A DNA stretch of 64,000 bases. Origin: Zizania palustris. Taxonomy: Eukaryota; Streptophyta; Magnoliopsida; Poales; Poaceae. Every line of letters begins with the position of its first letter. Position 1 is the first letter of the stretch. The notes beneath the pieces are model-generated. The model searched no databases, had not been told where the DNA came from, and saw nothing but the letters and a program-made list of their open reading frames with translations. Position numbers and translations under genes: made by a program. The stretch lies in the NCBI GenBank assembly GCA_019279435.1, contig JAAALK010000079.1:103503332-103567331 (forward strand), read 5' to 3'. Below are positions 10,732-20,913 of the stretch, one piece after another.

Positions 10732-12204
10732 CGAACCCCTTCGGCTTCGGTTCAACCTTCATCTTAAGCCAGGACCTCCGTCTGGCTCGATGGAGCATCT
10801 CCGACATTCGCCTGCCCGAGATAGACATCTCGAACAAGAGCCCCGGTCCCCGTCCGAGAGCCCCCTTTGTCACCCTCCACCAGCAAGGACATGAACTCAT
10901 CCACCATCCGCACCTCCGAGTTCTCCTCCTCCTTAGACCGCTCCGGCGACGAAGCTGGAGACTTCAAAGGAATACGAGCCTTTGGCTTGCGCGCCACCTT
11001 CTTCATCGGAGTCTTCAATGGGCCGGAGGCCCCAGCTTCAGCTTTCCTTTTCCTCAGCACTAGGTCCACCGCGGACCAATCGGGAAGGGCTTGGGGCTCA
11101 ATTCCGAGTGCGCTCCACACTTGGTTGAACCGCTCTCAGTGAAGGAGCTCCGAGAACCTTCTCTGCCGCTTGGACTATTTGCTCTGGAGTCAGCGTCATT
11201 CGCGGGGCTAAAGAGACAAGGTATCATTCCTTAAAAATGGGGAATAAACCAATGTCTATGCAAAATAATTTGATGCAGGGTGCACGGGAAACTTACTTAC
11301 GGAGTCTAAGGGGATTTCCTGAAGTCCCTCCTCCGGATTCTCTTCAAAGATGATAGGCCAGTTGGCCATTAGAAGAGGGATGCAGAGGGTTATGAACTCC
11401 TTCGCAACATCACACATGCTCATGCGTCAACATATGACGTCCAGCAGTCGGACGCGTACTTGAAGCTGGCTTGGGTCTGGAGTGATTTCCGCCTCCCTCC
11501 AGTACAAGATCTCCTCTAGAGGCCCCGCCAAGATGGACCTCACGCCCAGCTCCACATAAAACTAGTGGAGGATCCAATCAGAGTACCATTGATCATTGAT
11601 GACCTTCACTGGAAACCTGTCCTGGAACTTCTTCTCGAGATGAAAATTAATGCCCCCGAAGGCCACTAGCATTTTCTCTCCACTAGGGCCAGATGTGTCT
11701 TCGGCTGGCAGTAGGCTTTGTGCAAGGCCGCAAAGATCTCAGCTCTCCCCATGCACCCTTCGGCCTGCAAGGCCATTCAAATATGGCCAAGCGAGCGATG
11801 GCATTCGGGTAAAACTGAGGGAGCTTCACATGATACAACTCGAGCACCTCCACCAGGAAACTTATAGAGGGGAGACCGAGCCTAGTTTAGAAAAAAGCTT
11901 CGAAGACCATGACCTCGCCTGCCTACGACACTGGTATGAACTCCTTCCCCGGGATTCATACCTTCACTTCGGGCCCTAGCCATCCAGATAGTGCCTCAGC
12001 TATGGTTTTCAGCGTGCAGGTCGATCGCCCCAAGTTATATGACTGATTCAGGTATTTGGTGGAGGGTAGTCGAAGGTCCCAAGGAATGGTAGGCCAAGGG
12101 TTCTCTGAGGTTCCTGCCGCCGCCGTTGCCGCCACCACTGCCATTGCTTGCTGCTGAGCCAATGTCAAGGCTTCCATGGGAACCTTGGAACTGGTTCTCG
12201 CCAT
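10732..12204 (-). pseudogene. B1 antisense gene, 5' half (Transposase_28-like domain)
   Basis: Start codon at 12204-12202 (MARTSSKVPM), followed by an Ala-rich stretch as in B3. After frameshifts, 11930-11800 reads VMVFEAFF, RLGLPS, VKLPQFYPNAIARLAIFEWP, the counterpart of the B3 stretch VVVFEAFFEAGLGLP and LSPNAVARLAVFEWA. This matches what I recall of the plant 'putative gypsy type transposon' domain (Pfam Transposase_28). An exon 2-like part follows at 11120-10764 (MWSALGIEPQALPDW, KRKAEAG) matching VWSALDLGGLPALPDF in B3. Stops break the frame and the solo C LTR truncates it. Confidence 0.7.
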
Positions 12205-12304
12205 CAATGTAGATTGGAGAGATTTAAGATGAAAATAAGAAAAGGGGAAGGTGAAATTGCGGAGAGCAGTAGGTTTCGTGCCCCGAAACTGTTGTCCTCT
12301 CTCC

Positions 12305-12311
12305 TTTTATA
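12305..12311 (-). promoter_or_regulatory. TATA box of the B1 antisense gene
   Basis: Minus-strand TATAAAA about 100 bp upstream of the minus-strand ATG at 12204. B2 and B3 have TATA boxes at comparable places in front of the same gene, which supports a real antisense promoter. Confidence 0.55.
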
Positions 12312-12595
12312 GCCTGTGGGGTTTCTTGCGTTGTACCCCACACGAAAATGTTTGGATTGCTCCGTTTCAGTTTCAATACTGTTATGACGTGTGGGGTCAT
12401 CATAGTGAAGACGTGGAACTGTCGTATAATCTTGCAACTGTTGGGCTCCCTAGAGAGTAACGGCTCTTTATGGGTCTAACGGCTCCAAGAGCTAACAGCT
12501 GTTTTGGGCAATGATTGGTTGCACGAGGCAGCCCTCGGGGTGCCTCTTGCCGGATCTTGGGTCTAGAGAGCTCCCAATCCCGAAGGCATTACTAC
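12312..12595. other. Upstream DNA of the B1 antisense gene
   Basis: Non-coding sequence between the antisense TATA box and the first base of A1 gag homology near 12596. By analogy with B2 and B3 the B1 polypurine tract and 3' LTR should come next, but the shared tract GCGAGGGGCTAC is absent. The B1 3' LTR and the 5' part of A1 have both been lost at this junction. Confidence 0.5.
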
Positions 12596-14019
12596 ACTAT
12601 GGAGCACTCTGACGAGGGAGAATCCAAAGAAGAAGATCCGGCCGATATGTACAGGGGCGAATGGACTTGGAGCGCAAAGTCTAAACCCGTCACCTGCTCC
12701 GAATTGCGGCCGTCTCCCTCTAAGAGTCGGCATAACGAAGTTAGATATTTGTTCGACGTGACTAAGTGCGATAAAATATTCGATTTTGTACATAAAAATA
12801 ATCTTCTGCGACTGCCGAAAGGGCAAGTCATGCCATCCGCCGACGAATTAAAAAAGTGTCCCTACTGCAAGTGGCATGATTCACATTCTCACTACACTAA
12901 TGATTGCAATGTTTTTCATCGGAATGTACAATCGGCCATAGAGGAAGGACGATTGAAAATAGAAGCGAATCCAAAGATGAAATTAGATAGACACCCTTTT
13001 CCCATGAACAATGTTGAGCTCGAGGGTAAGAAGGTGTTGATTCGGCCACAGCAGGATGAGTCGGCTAAAGGGAAAGCAATCGTCATATGAGACACTCGCA
13101 CACGCACACTCGTACCAAAGGATCTGAAGGTGGGAGTGTGGAAAGAAAATATTAAGCCATCATCTTCGGCCGGGCACCGCAGAAGGCCGAATGTGACTTA
13201 CAAGATGCTTTTGGACAAGCACCAGTGAAGGTCCGAGAAGAGAGGTGTTCACCCACGGGCTCTAGGACGGTCGAAGCCCCCTAGGAGAACGAGCCCTGCG
13301 AGGGTTGAGTTCGAACCTCATGGCCCGAACACCTCTTCGGAGTGGATACCGCCTCCAGTAGGGTTTGGTCCTCAGTGGCCGAACCATCCTCGGGCTTGGC
13401 CCCAGTTTCCGGGAGACTTCGGGCCTCAGTGACGAACCCACCTCCTCTGGAGGGGTTCCAACCTCCGAGAGGATTCAGACCTCAGTGGCTGAACCCACCT
13501 CCTCCGAGCGGGCTACAACTTCTGGATGGATTCGGCCTCCAGTGGCTAGGCCCATCTCCGCCATGGGCTAATTTACCTCTGGCCTGGCGAGGACACTTCG
13601 CTGGTCTGGTATGAGGTACCGTCGATGTGGCTGAGCTTCCAACAGGACAACAGGTTTGGCACTCAGTGGGCGAGGCCACTAGAGCCTCCGATGCCACCAC
13701 CCTACTGTTGGGCGATTGCTCCAACTTGGCCTCCGCCGCCGGAGAACTCCGGGAAATGTCCGGCTACTAACACTCACATTCCTTCTAGTGTTTCTGTGTG
13801 GCAGGTTCGAGGGCTGGTGTAGGATGATAATATTATTCACCGCCTGTCTGTAGTACCTCAAAACCGAGCTCCGTTATATGGCACTAGACGGAATGGACGT
13901 GAAGACACCCCGGAGATTATAGTCATCACGGTGGGATCCCATGATGTCCCAATCCCGAAGGGTGCCCAATGGGACAATTGAGGAGCCATGCTGAATAGCG
14001 TGGGCCTCATGGCTCTAGA
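12596..14019 (+). pseudogene. A1 gag, C-terminal part
   Basis: Open from the junction to the stop at 13088-13090 with the zinc-finger-like stretch CPYCKWHDSHSHYTNDC, then IQSAIEEGRLKIE-like sequence and KKVLIRPQ. A3 carries the same order on the minus strand. From 13342 a Pro-rich repeat region follows (GFRPQWLNPPPP and variants), then ARPLEPPMPPPY near 13675-13710, again matched in A3. N-terminal gag is missing. Homology to A3 continues to about 13965 (CCCAATCCCGAAGG) and resumes at 16041 after the D1 insertion; the last ~50 bp here may already belong to D1. Confidence 0.75.
13360..13600 (+). repeat. Pro-rich coding repeat in A1 gag
   Basis: About five units of 39-48 bp encode variants of GF-(R/Q)-PQWLNPPPP. 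The A3 element has its own version on the minus strand (38560-39000) with different unit number and sequence (GFGPQWPNPP type). The array sits between the gag finger and the protease, so it is a low-complexity linker that varies among copies. Confidence 0.6.
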
Positions 14020-14095
14020 TGTTATGAGTCATTGTCAACGATAGTCAAAGAGGACAGAAGAAGAGAGGAGATCTGCTGCTTCATGTGCCGCGTGT

Positions 14096-14290
14096 GACTC
14101 GGGTACACGGGTAGCGAGCGACTATCGGGCTGAGAGAGCCGCGAAGTCGGGCTGGCCCAATCCGGGTATATGGGCTAGGAGCAGCAAAAGACCCACTGGG
14201 CTGTTGACCAGGATTGACTGAGGTACACGGGCGGTGAGTGATTGACAGGCTGAGAGAGCTGTGGAATCGGGCCGGCCCAATCTGGGTACC
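14096..14290. repeat. Tandem duplication, 120-bp period, in D1
   Basis: Two diverged copies: GACTCGGGTACACGGG...GGCTGGCCCAATCCGGGTA at 14096-14170 and GACTGAGGTACACGGG...GGCCGGCCCAATCTGGGTA at 14216-14289. They lie upstream of the TATA box, where LTR U3 enhancer duplications usually lie. Confidence 0.65.
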
Positions 14291-15054
14291 TAGTGCAAAG
14301 TCGGTGGAGGCTTTGTCAATTTCGGTGCAAAACTGATGACCACTGATCTTGTATCGGACTGTCCAGAAGAGAAGTCGTAGTCGCTACGAAAGCTTAACTT
14401 CCAGATAAGTCATCTGTAAATAGGAGTTTACTATTTTGTCCCTAGGCCCACAGTCAGTCAGTCGAGTCTGTAAAAATATCCTAAGGGCACTCTAGTCTTT
14501 TCCTTTATTTCAGCGTCTATAAAAAACCCTAAGCGGCTGGTGGAATATTCCTAAGTGTTGGGCAGCCTATAAATAGGGCCCCAATCCCTATGGTTAGGTC
14601 ACCCTTTGCTGAAATCACTTTTTAATCAATTCCTTGGGTCATTCCCCTTTGCTCCCTATGTTTCTCTCTCCCTGCGTGCGCCGCCAGGCTCTATTCTTGA
14701 GATTTTCCCTGTGATTGTTGCCTGTTCTTCACATGATGTTTATTCTCTAACGTTCTGTGCTACTAGCATTTTTCCTGTGGTCAAGTTTGCCTCGTTTTGC
14801 ATGTCAAATCATTTATTCCTGAGCGGAAGCTTCTCTGGTTGCTTCGTTTTGTTCTTCATGTGAGTACTAGTTCTTGTGTACTGTAGCAAGTAGTACTACT
14901 TCCTGTAGCAATAGTACACTAGTACTCTAGCCTTGCTTTTGACTACATAGCATTTTTGATCGAGTAGACAGGACTTAGCTTTTCTCTGGCTGTTTCTGGC
15001 GAAGCCCCATGTCTGGTGCGAAGCCCTTTTAGCTCTGTGATGCAGGCTTCGACC

Positions 15055-15720
15055 TGTCTTCTTCGAAGGCATTGCTAAGAACCTTCAGCTCCGATTTTGA
15101 ACTGTGAACCTAGCTTCGAAGTATGTTCTGTGCTTCGTTTCTGTTCTGTTAGCATACTTCGACAGTTCTTGCGAAGGTGTACTCCGACTCAAGCGTTACG
15201 AAGTCAATACTTTGACAGGCTTCGAAGTGACCACCGAAGCATGTCTTTCTGGTAGACTTCGCTCGATGTGTGTTCACTGAGATTTTTCTACTGCTATCTT
15301 TTCCGAAGGTCTCAGTTTGTGAGTACGAAGTTTGTCATTCGAAGTTAGCCCTCAGGTCGAAGGTTACTACTTCGTTTATCATACCTCGACCAAGCTAGCT
15401 TCGAAGGAAGAATGCAGGCTTTGATTTTGTCTTGCTGCCGTGTGTTGGACTTCGCCTCTCTTTCGAAGATTGCTTCTCCGTGAACTTTGTTCGAATCTTT
15501 CTGTTCGAAGTTTAGGCTTCGAAGTACACTGTTCGAAGCAAGCTTCGATACTTTCATACTTTGCTTCGAAGCATACTTCGCTCTCTGCCACACTCGAACT
15601 AGGCTAGACTCAACAAACCTTCGGCACTTCATCGACAACCTTCGCTAGACTTCGACAAGGGACTCCGAAGCAGGCTTCGACACTGCGAAGTAGGCTTCGA
15701 CACTACGAAGCAGGCTTCAC
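15055..15720. repeat. Array of TTCGAAG palindromes in D1
   Basis: At least ten TTCGAA palindromes, most as CTTCGAAG or GTTCGAAG, spread irregularly over about 650 bp downstream of the TATA box. The same cluster occurs in D2 (25990-26440). It is not a simple tandem array: spacing varies from about 14 to over 100 bp. Confidence 0.7.
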
Positions 15721-16040
15721 CAAGTATCGAACATGATACAGATGTTGAACAGTAACTTCTCATCCTATTCCATGTGTACTTAGATTATTTTACTGAGAAG
15801 TTTAATATGCCATGTCTTGAATATTTTGTTTATCTGCCTATTAGCATTGTATTGGTGTTTCTCTGTTTTGGCACCGAATATTTTTTAGGCTAGATACTTT
15901 TAGACTTAGGCTTTCTGTTCACACTCTGGTGCTAAGTCTTTTGAGGTGCGTTGGGTATTGGGAGCAGGCCATAGATTCGAAAGAATTTTTTAGGCACCCA
16001 TTCACCCCCCCCTCTGGTCGCTACTTTTGGTCCTACAACA

Positions 16041-17175
16041 GTGCGAAGACCCAGCCGAAGCCCGGTCTGACCAGCCTACTATGGCCGATCCTACCGGTCT
16101 TACAATGGTTTTCGGCACAGACCGGACCGACTGGCCCGCTATGGTCGTTCCGATCGACCAGGAGTAGGGGACCTCTCATGGCAAGCGTAGGATATCCGAG
16201 GCCGATACAAACAAGTCCCCTTTGGCTAAAAATTCTAGAAGCAAGACCGTGGCACACGATACCCGTCCTCAGCCATCGTGGATGCCCTCGGGTATGTCCA
16301 AGTCACAAAAGAGGATGTTGTAGCACTTGCAGGCACAAGAGATACGAGAAGAGAAGGCCGAGGAGGCACGGGACACATTTTTTGAGGAAATCCATCCTCG
16401 GCCCACGGTGAAGAAAGTCTAGAGACCTTGGCCAGTCATGGTCGATGACTCGACCCCCATTGTTAGCTCCGACAAAGATGATTTGCTCGACGACGACTAC
16501 ACTCCCGTCTCCGAGGGGCCCGCTCCTCACGCGATGGACATCGGCGTTGTCATGATGCCTTTCGAGTTCGCTCCACTGTAGGAGGAGGCCGGGGTCACTC
16601 AGCTAGACCTTGGCCCATGGGACGCCATATTCGAGAAGCCCGGAGACACGATCCGTCACCTAAGACCTCTCTACATAAGGGGGCACATCGACAGGCAGCC
16701 TATCTCGAGGACGCTCGTCGATGGCAGCGCCACCGTGAACCTAATGACGTACTCCCTTCTGAGGAAGCTCGGCAAGGATGACGATGACCTAAAGAAGACC
16801 AATGTCACCCTCAACGGCTTCAACGGCAACACGATGGAAGCTAAAGGAGTATTTTCCTTGGAACTAACAGTGGGGAACAAGACGCTACCCACCGCATTCT
16901 TTGTCGTCAACGTGCAAGGTAATTATAATGTATTGCCTGGGCATGATTGGATCCACGCAAACCAGTGTGTGTCGTATACCCTGCACCAGCACCTAATACA
17001 ATGGCATGGTGATGAAGTCGAGATAGTATACGCCGATACATCGGCCTATGTTAGTTTGGCCGATGCGTCCGGCGACGCCACCCATGATGAAATAGAATGC
17101 TTGTCGGGACGGGACCTCTCAGATTACGACTTTGTTAGTGTATATCAGAGGGGAGGTTCGTTCCTATTTCCATGA
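16041..17175 (+). pseudogene. A1 gag-protease junction and aspartic protease
   Basis: 16290-16440 aligns with the gag end of A3 (LQAQEIREEKAEEARDTFFEEI-like in broken frames). The protease proper begins near 16680 and is open from 16735 to 17175: catalytic LVDGSATVNLM (the A family uses DG(S/G)A), then FNGNTMEAKGVFSLELTVGNKTLPTAFFVV and LPGHDWIHAN. A3 has the same protease on the minus strand. A stop at 17173-17175 separates it from RT. Expected role: Gag-Pol maturation during retrotransposition. Confidence 0.8.
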
Positions 17176-17348
17176 AGTGGGCTGGTGTGGCTCGGTTGTG
17201 TCTAAGATAGTAGAATGTCTAGCACTAATCTTGATTAGCTAAAATCTCGCGTGGAGCAATATCGGTCTTCCCGAGACGGTATCGCCAAAGCCATTGATGA
17301 TTTTAGCGATGTAAAAAAATAGGTCAATGCTTCTCGTCGGCCGACCCT

Positions 17349-19016
17349 TTGGAACAAGTAGAAATAGGAGATGGTAGTGTTCCGAGGCCGATGTTTGTAA
17401 ATCAAAATTTGAATAATGATGTAAAGGCCGAAGTAATAAAATTGCTTCGATCGTATGTTGATTGCTTCACATGGGACTACAGCAAGATGCCTGGCTTAAG
17501 CCGAGATCTTGTTGAGCATCGGCTCCACATCAAACTTGGGTTTAGGCCTTATAAGCAGCCGTTGTGCTGCTTCAATTTGGCCATCTATGACCGAGTCAAA
17601 GAGGAGGTTGAACGTCTGTTAGTGGCATGTTTTATTAGGCCATACATGTACATGGAATGGGTCGCTAACATCGTGCCTGTTGAGAAGAAAGAGAGTGGCA
17701 TGATCCGCATCTGCGTCGACTTCAAAGACTTGAACAAAGCCACTCCGAAAGATGAGTACCCCATGCCAATTGCCGACATGTTGATCAACAATGCCTCGGG
17801 ACACAAGGTACTAAGTTTTCTTGACGGTAACGCTGGTTATAATCAAATCTTTATGTCCGAGGAAGACGTTTGTAGAATGGCTTTTCGCTGCCCTAGTTTT
17901 GTTGGCTTGTTTGAGTGGGTAGTAATGATGTTTGGTTTAAAGAATGCTGGCACCACATACCAGTGTGACATGAACTTAATCTTTCATGACTTTCTAGGAG
18001 TTATGTTAGAGGTTTATATAGATCATGTTGTTTTCAAATCGGATGCTATGGAGAACCACCTCGCTGATTTAAGAGTTGCTTTCGAAAGAATGCATCAGTA
18101 TGACTTAACAATGAACCAGCTCAAGTGTGCTTTCGGCGTGTCGACGGGTAAGTTCTTGGGATTTATGATTCATGAAAGATACATTGAAATTGATCCTAAG
18201 AGGCTTGAGAAAATTAGAGGATGTGTAGCGCCGACATGTAAGAAAGATGTTCAGAAACCACTAGGCAAGTTTAATTATTTGCGATGCTTTATATCTAACT
18301 TGTTTGGCAAAATTGATGCTTTTGTCCTGATACTCCGGCTAAAAAATGAAGCCGAGTTCACTCGGGTGGCAAGCCAGCAACGCACCTTTGAGAAAATCAA
18401 AGAGTGCTTATCGATGCTGCTAGTAGTAAGGGCGTCAAAGGTCGGGATTCCATTTAAGCTTTATATTGCTGTGGAGGAGAGTGTGATTGGAGCTGTACTG
18501 ACTCAAGACATTGAAGGAAGAGAGTACATAATCACCTTCTTGAGTCATCGACTTCTGGAAGTCGAGATAAGGTATGTGTTTGTGGAGTGTTTGTGTTTAT
18601 CCCTCTATTGTGCGTGTACCAAATTGCGTCACTATCTTCTCCCTAGCGCATGTGTTGTCACTTGCCAAACGGATGTCATAAAGTACATGTTGCAAAAGCC
18701 GATTATGAGTGGTAGAATCGGCAAGTGGGCGTATGCGTTAATTGAATATGATTTGGCTTATGAACTGTTGAGAGCTATGAAAGGCCAAGTCGTTGCTAAT
18801 TTTATAGTGGATCACCATGTAGATGTCAATTGCGGCAATAAAGTCACTTTGATTGAAGTATTACCATGGAAACGCTATTTCCATTGTTCGGCTTGCAAAA
18901 ATGGCCAAGGTTTGGAGTGGTGCTCGTATCACCAAGTGGTATGCCCTTTGAAACCTCGGATAGTTTGGAATTTCATTCAACTAATAATCAAGCCGAATAT
19001 GAAGCCCTATTTCTAG
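17349..19016 (+). CDS. A1 reverse transcriptase and RNase H (555-aa open frame, catalytically damaged)
   Basis: Long open frame of Tat-like pol. Order: linker YVDCFTWDYSKMPG; RT palm ICVDFKDLNKATPKDEYPMP and FLDGNAGYNQIFM; FGLKNAG; then the catalytic box, here YIDH instead of the YIDD seen in A3, so a metal-binding Asp is lost and RT should be dead. RT connection (GKFLGFMIHER) and gypsy RNase H (FKLYIAVEESVIGAVLTQ to SGRIGKWAYALIEYDLAYE) follow. The frame runs out at 19016 after a shift inside the second RNase H. It would copy element RNA to DNA if intact. Sister A3 has the Asp but a frameshift. Confidence 0.8.
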   Translation: MEQVEIGDGSVPRPMFVNQNLNNDVKAEVIKLLRSYVDCFTWDYSKMPGLSRDLVEHRLHIKLGFRPYKQPLCCFNLAIYDRVKEEVERLLVACFIRPYMYMEWVANIVPVEKKESGMIRICVDFKDLNKATPKDEYPMPIADMLINNASGHKVLSFLDGNAGYNQIFMSEEDVCRMAFRCPSFVGLFEWVVMMFGLKNAGTTYQCDMNLIFHDFLGVMLEVYIDHVVFKSDAMENHLADLRVAFERMHQYDLTMNQLKCAFGVSTGKFLGFMIHERYIEIDPKRLEKIRGCVAPTCKKDVQKPLGKFNYLRCFISNLFGKIDAFVLILRLKNEAEFTRVASQQRTFEKIKECLSMLLVVRASKVGIPFKLYIAVEESVIGAVLTQDIEGREYIITFLSHRLLEVEIRYVFVECLCLSLYCACTKLRHYLLPSACVVTCQTDVIKYMLQKPIMSGRIGKWAYALIEYDLAYELLRAMKGQVVANFIVDHHVDVNCGNKVTLIEVLPWKRYFHCSACKNGQGLEWCSYHQVVCPLKPRIVWNFIQLIIKPNMKPYF

Positions 19017-19490
19017 GTCTTGAGTTGTTAAACTCCATGGGTGTGAAATATGTTCATGCATATGGTGATTCTTTATTAGTCATGCAACAAGTAGCCAAGC
19101 TTGCTCAATGTTTTAACGGTTTACTAAATAGCTACTTGGATAAGTGTTTAGACTTAATTTCTACCTTTAATGATTTTGAGAGTACTCATCTATCTAGAGA
19201 GGCCAACTCACTTGCAAATGACTTGGCTCAACAAGCATCAGGCTATCGAATTAGGACGGGTAAATTCTGCACATGGGAAAAGTCGATGTTTGAAGATGAT
19301 GTAGCACCCAAGGGTACTGATGTCGGTCTGAATGGCCTTGTAAGCACGGTCAGACCGCCCTTGTGTTCCCAGTATGACTGACCATGTCAGGACGGTCAGA
19401 CCGAACCGTGCCAAATGACCGGCAATAGTCGGTTAAACCGGGCCAACATGGCCGGTCCGACCGACTATTGTTAGTAAGGTTTAGCGCTTG
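18866..19490 (+). pseudogene. A1 second RNase H and linker
   Basis: Frame shifted relative to RT. Shows FGVVLVSPSGMPFET, TNNQAEYEALFLGLELL, HAYGDSLLVMQQVAK and LSREANSLANDLAQQASGY, the hallmarks of an archaeal-type RNase H placed after the gypsy RNase H, which is typical of Tat-lineage elements. The linker to integrase (19300-19470) has no conserved protein but contains three copies of GGTCNGACC, the motif that also fills the A LTR. Confidence 0.75.
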
Positions 19491-19537
19491 GGGGGCAGAT
19501 CCAAACGAGAAATCTCGAGGCCAGTTCTAGTGGGAAT

Positions 19538-20829
19538 TTGGACATTGCTCCTTTGATCAATAAGGATGATTGGAGGATCCCAATCGTCCAATATTTGAGA
19601 AATCCAAGCCAAAAGGTTGATCGGAAGGTTCAGCGACATGCTTTCAAATTTGTTTTGCTCGACGATGTGTTGTATCGTCGGACTATTGATGGAGTACTTT
19701 TGAAGTGTTTGAACCCCGATCAAGCTAGAGTTGTAGATGGCGAAGTACATGAAGGGCTTTGCGGTACCCACCAGTCAGCCCCGAAAATGAGTTGGATGCT
19801 CAAAAGGGCGGGTTTTTATTGGGCGACTATGACTGAAGACTGTTTTAGATACTATGGAGGGTGTGAAGCTTGTCAAGAGTTTGGCAATATTCAGCTAGCA
19901 CCTGCATCGATGCTTAATCCTATTATCAAACCATGGCTGTTCTGAGGTTGGAGTTTAGACTTCATGGGCCAAATTAATCCTCCATCTTCAAAAGGGCACC
20001 GGTTCGTATTGATGGCAATGTACTACTTCACCAAGTGGACCGAGTTCGTGCCACTCAAGAACATGACTAACAATGAGGTAATTGATTTCATATTGAAACA
20101 CATTATACACAGATTCGGCATTCCCCAAACTCTCACTACGAACCAAGGTACTTCGTTTGTTGCTAAAGAGGTGAGGCACTTTGCCAAATACTATGGGATC
20201 AAATTGATAAATTCTTCCCCCATATTGTGCTCAAGCCAATGGTCAAGCCGAGTCTAGTAACAAAACTGTGATTAAACTAATCAAGAAAAAGATTGAAGAG
20301 TTTCCAAAAAGGTGGCATGAAGTACATTCTGAAGCTCTATGGGCTAGTAGAGTTGCAAGGCACGGTGCCACTAAAGTCAGTCTATATGAGTTAGTATATG
20401 GACAAGAAGTCGTTCTAACCGGTAGAGGTGGGTCTTGGCTCACTTAGATTTCTTAAGCAAGATGGCTCATCGGTCGACGAATATGAGACGCTTCTAAAGG
20501 ATAATTTAGAAGAGGTGACCGATAAGAGGTTGAAGGCTCTAGAGGCAATAGAGAAAGATAAAAGAAGAGTAGCTAGGGCCTCCAACAAGAAGGTCAAGGC
20601 AAAATCGTTTCAAATAAACAACTTGGTGTGGAAGATGATTTTGCCATTAGGCACAAAGAGCTCAACATTTGGTAAATGGTCACCTAGTTGGGAAGGACCT
20701 TTTAGGGTAGTCGAAATTGCTCCAGGCAATGCATATATCCTAGAGTCTTTGCAAGGAGAGCGGTTTCGAAGGGCTTTGAATGGTAGATATATGAAAAAGT
20801 ACTTCCCAAGTGTGTGGCAAAACGATTGA
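19538..20829 (+). pseudogene. A1 integrase
   Basis: Zinc finger HEGLCGTHQ...YYGGCEACQEFG (19750-19880), catalytic core with LDFMGQI near 19960 (after a stop at 19943), TNQGTSFVAKE (second acidic residue changed from Asp to Asn compared with A2 TDQGTSF) and the third region around 20225-20260, broken by a frameshift. The C-terminal part is open at 20428-20829 and ends RYMKKYFPSVWQND. It is non-functional as read. A2 carries a nearly identical copy of the same segment. Confidence 0.8.
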
Positions 20830-20897
20830 ACTGTTAAAAGGCCGATATTAAAAGTATCGCCCACGACCCGTCATGCTTTTAGCTCACAAAGTTTGAT

Positions 20898-20913
20898 AAA
20901 AGGCAGGGGGGCA
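20898..20913 (+). other. A1 polypurine tract
   Basis: AAAAGGCAGGGGGGCA directly in front of the LTR start TGTCTTTATAG. A2 has the same tract with one base fewer. It would prime plus-strand DNA synthesis. Confidence 0.75.

Larger units (their letters stand above)
14020..16040 (+). mobile_element. D1: LTR-like insertion in A1 (probably copia, Maximus/SIRE-like)
   Basis: Interrupts A1 between gag homology ending near 13965 and pre-protease homology starting at 16041. It begins near TGTTATGAGTC and ends GGTCCTACA(ACA). A TATA box (TATAAATA, 14568-14575) sits in front of a transcription-leader-like stretch, as in an LTR. The last 1.1 kb is closely similar to 25847-26888, and the terminal TTTTTAGGC..CCATTCACCCCCC is distantly matched at the end of the F LTR. 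No coding capacity. No clear 5-bp target duplication was found, so the left border is uncertain. Superfamily is inferred from the link to F. Confidence 0.55.
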
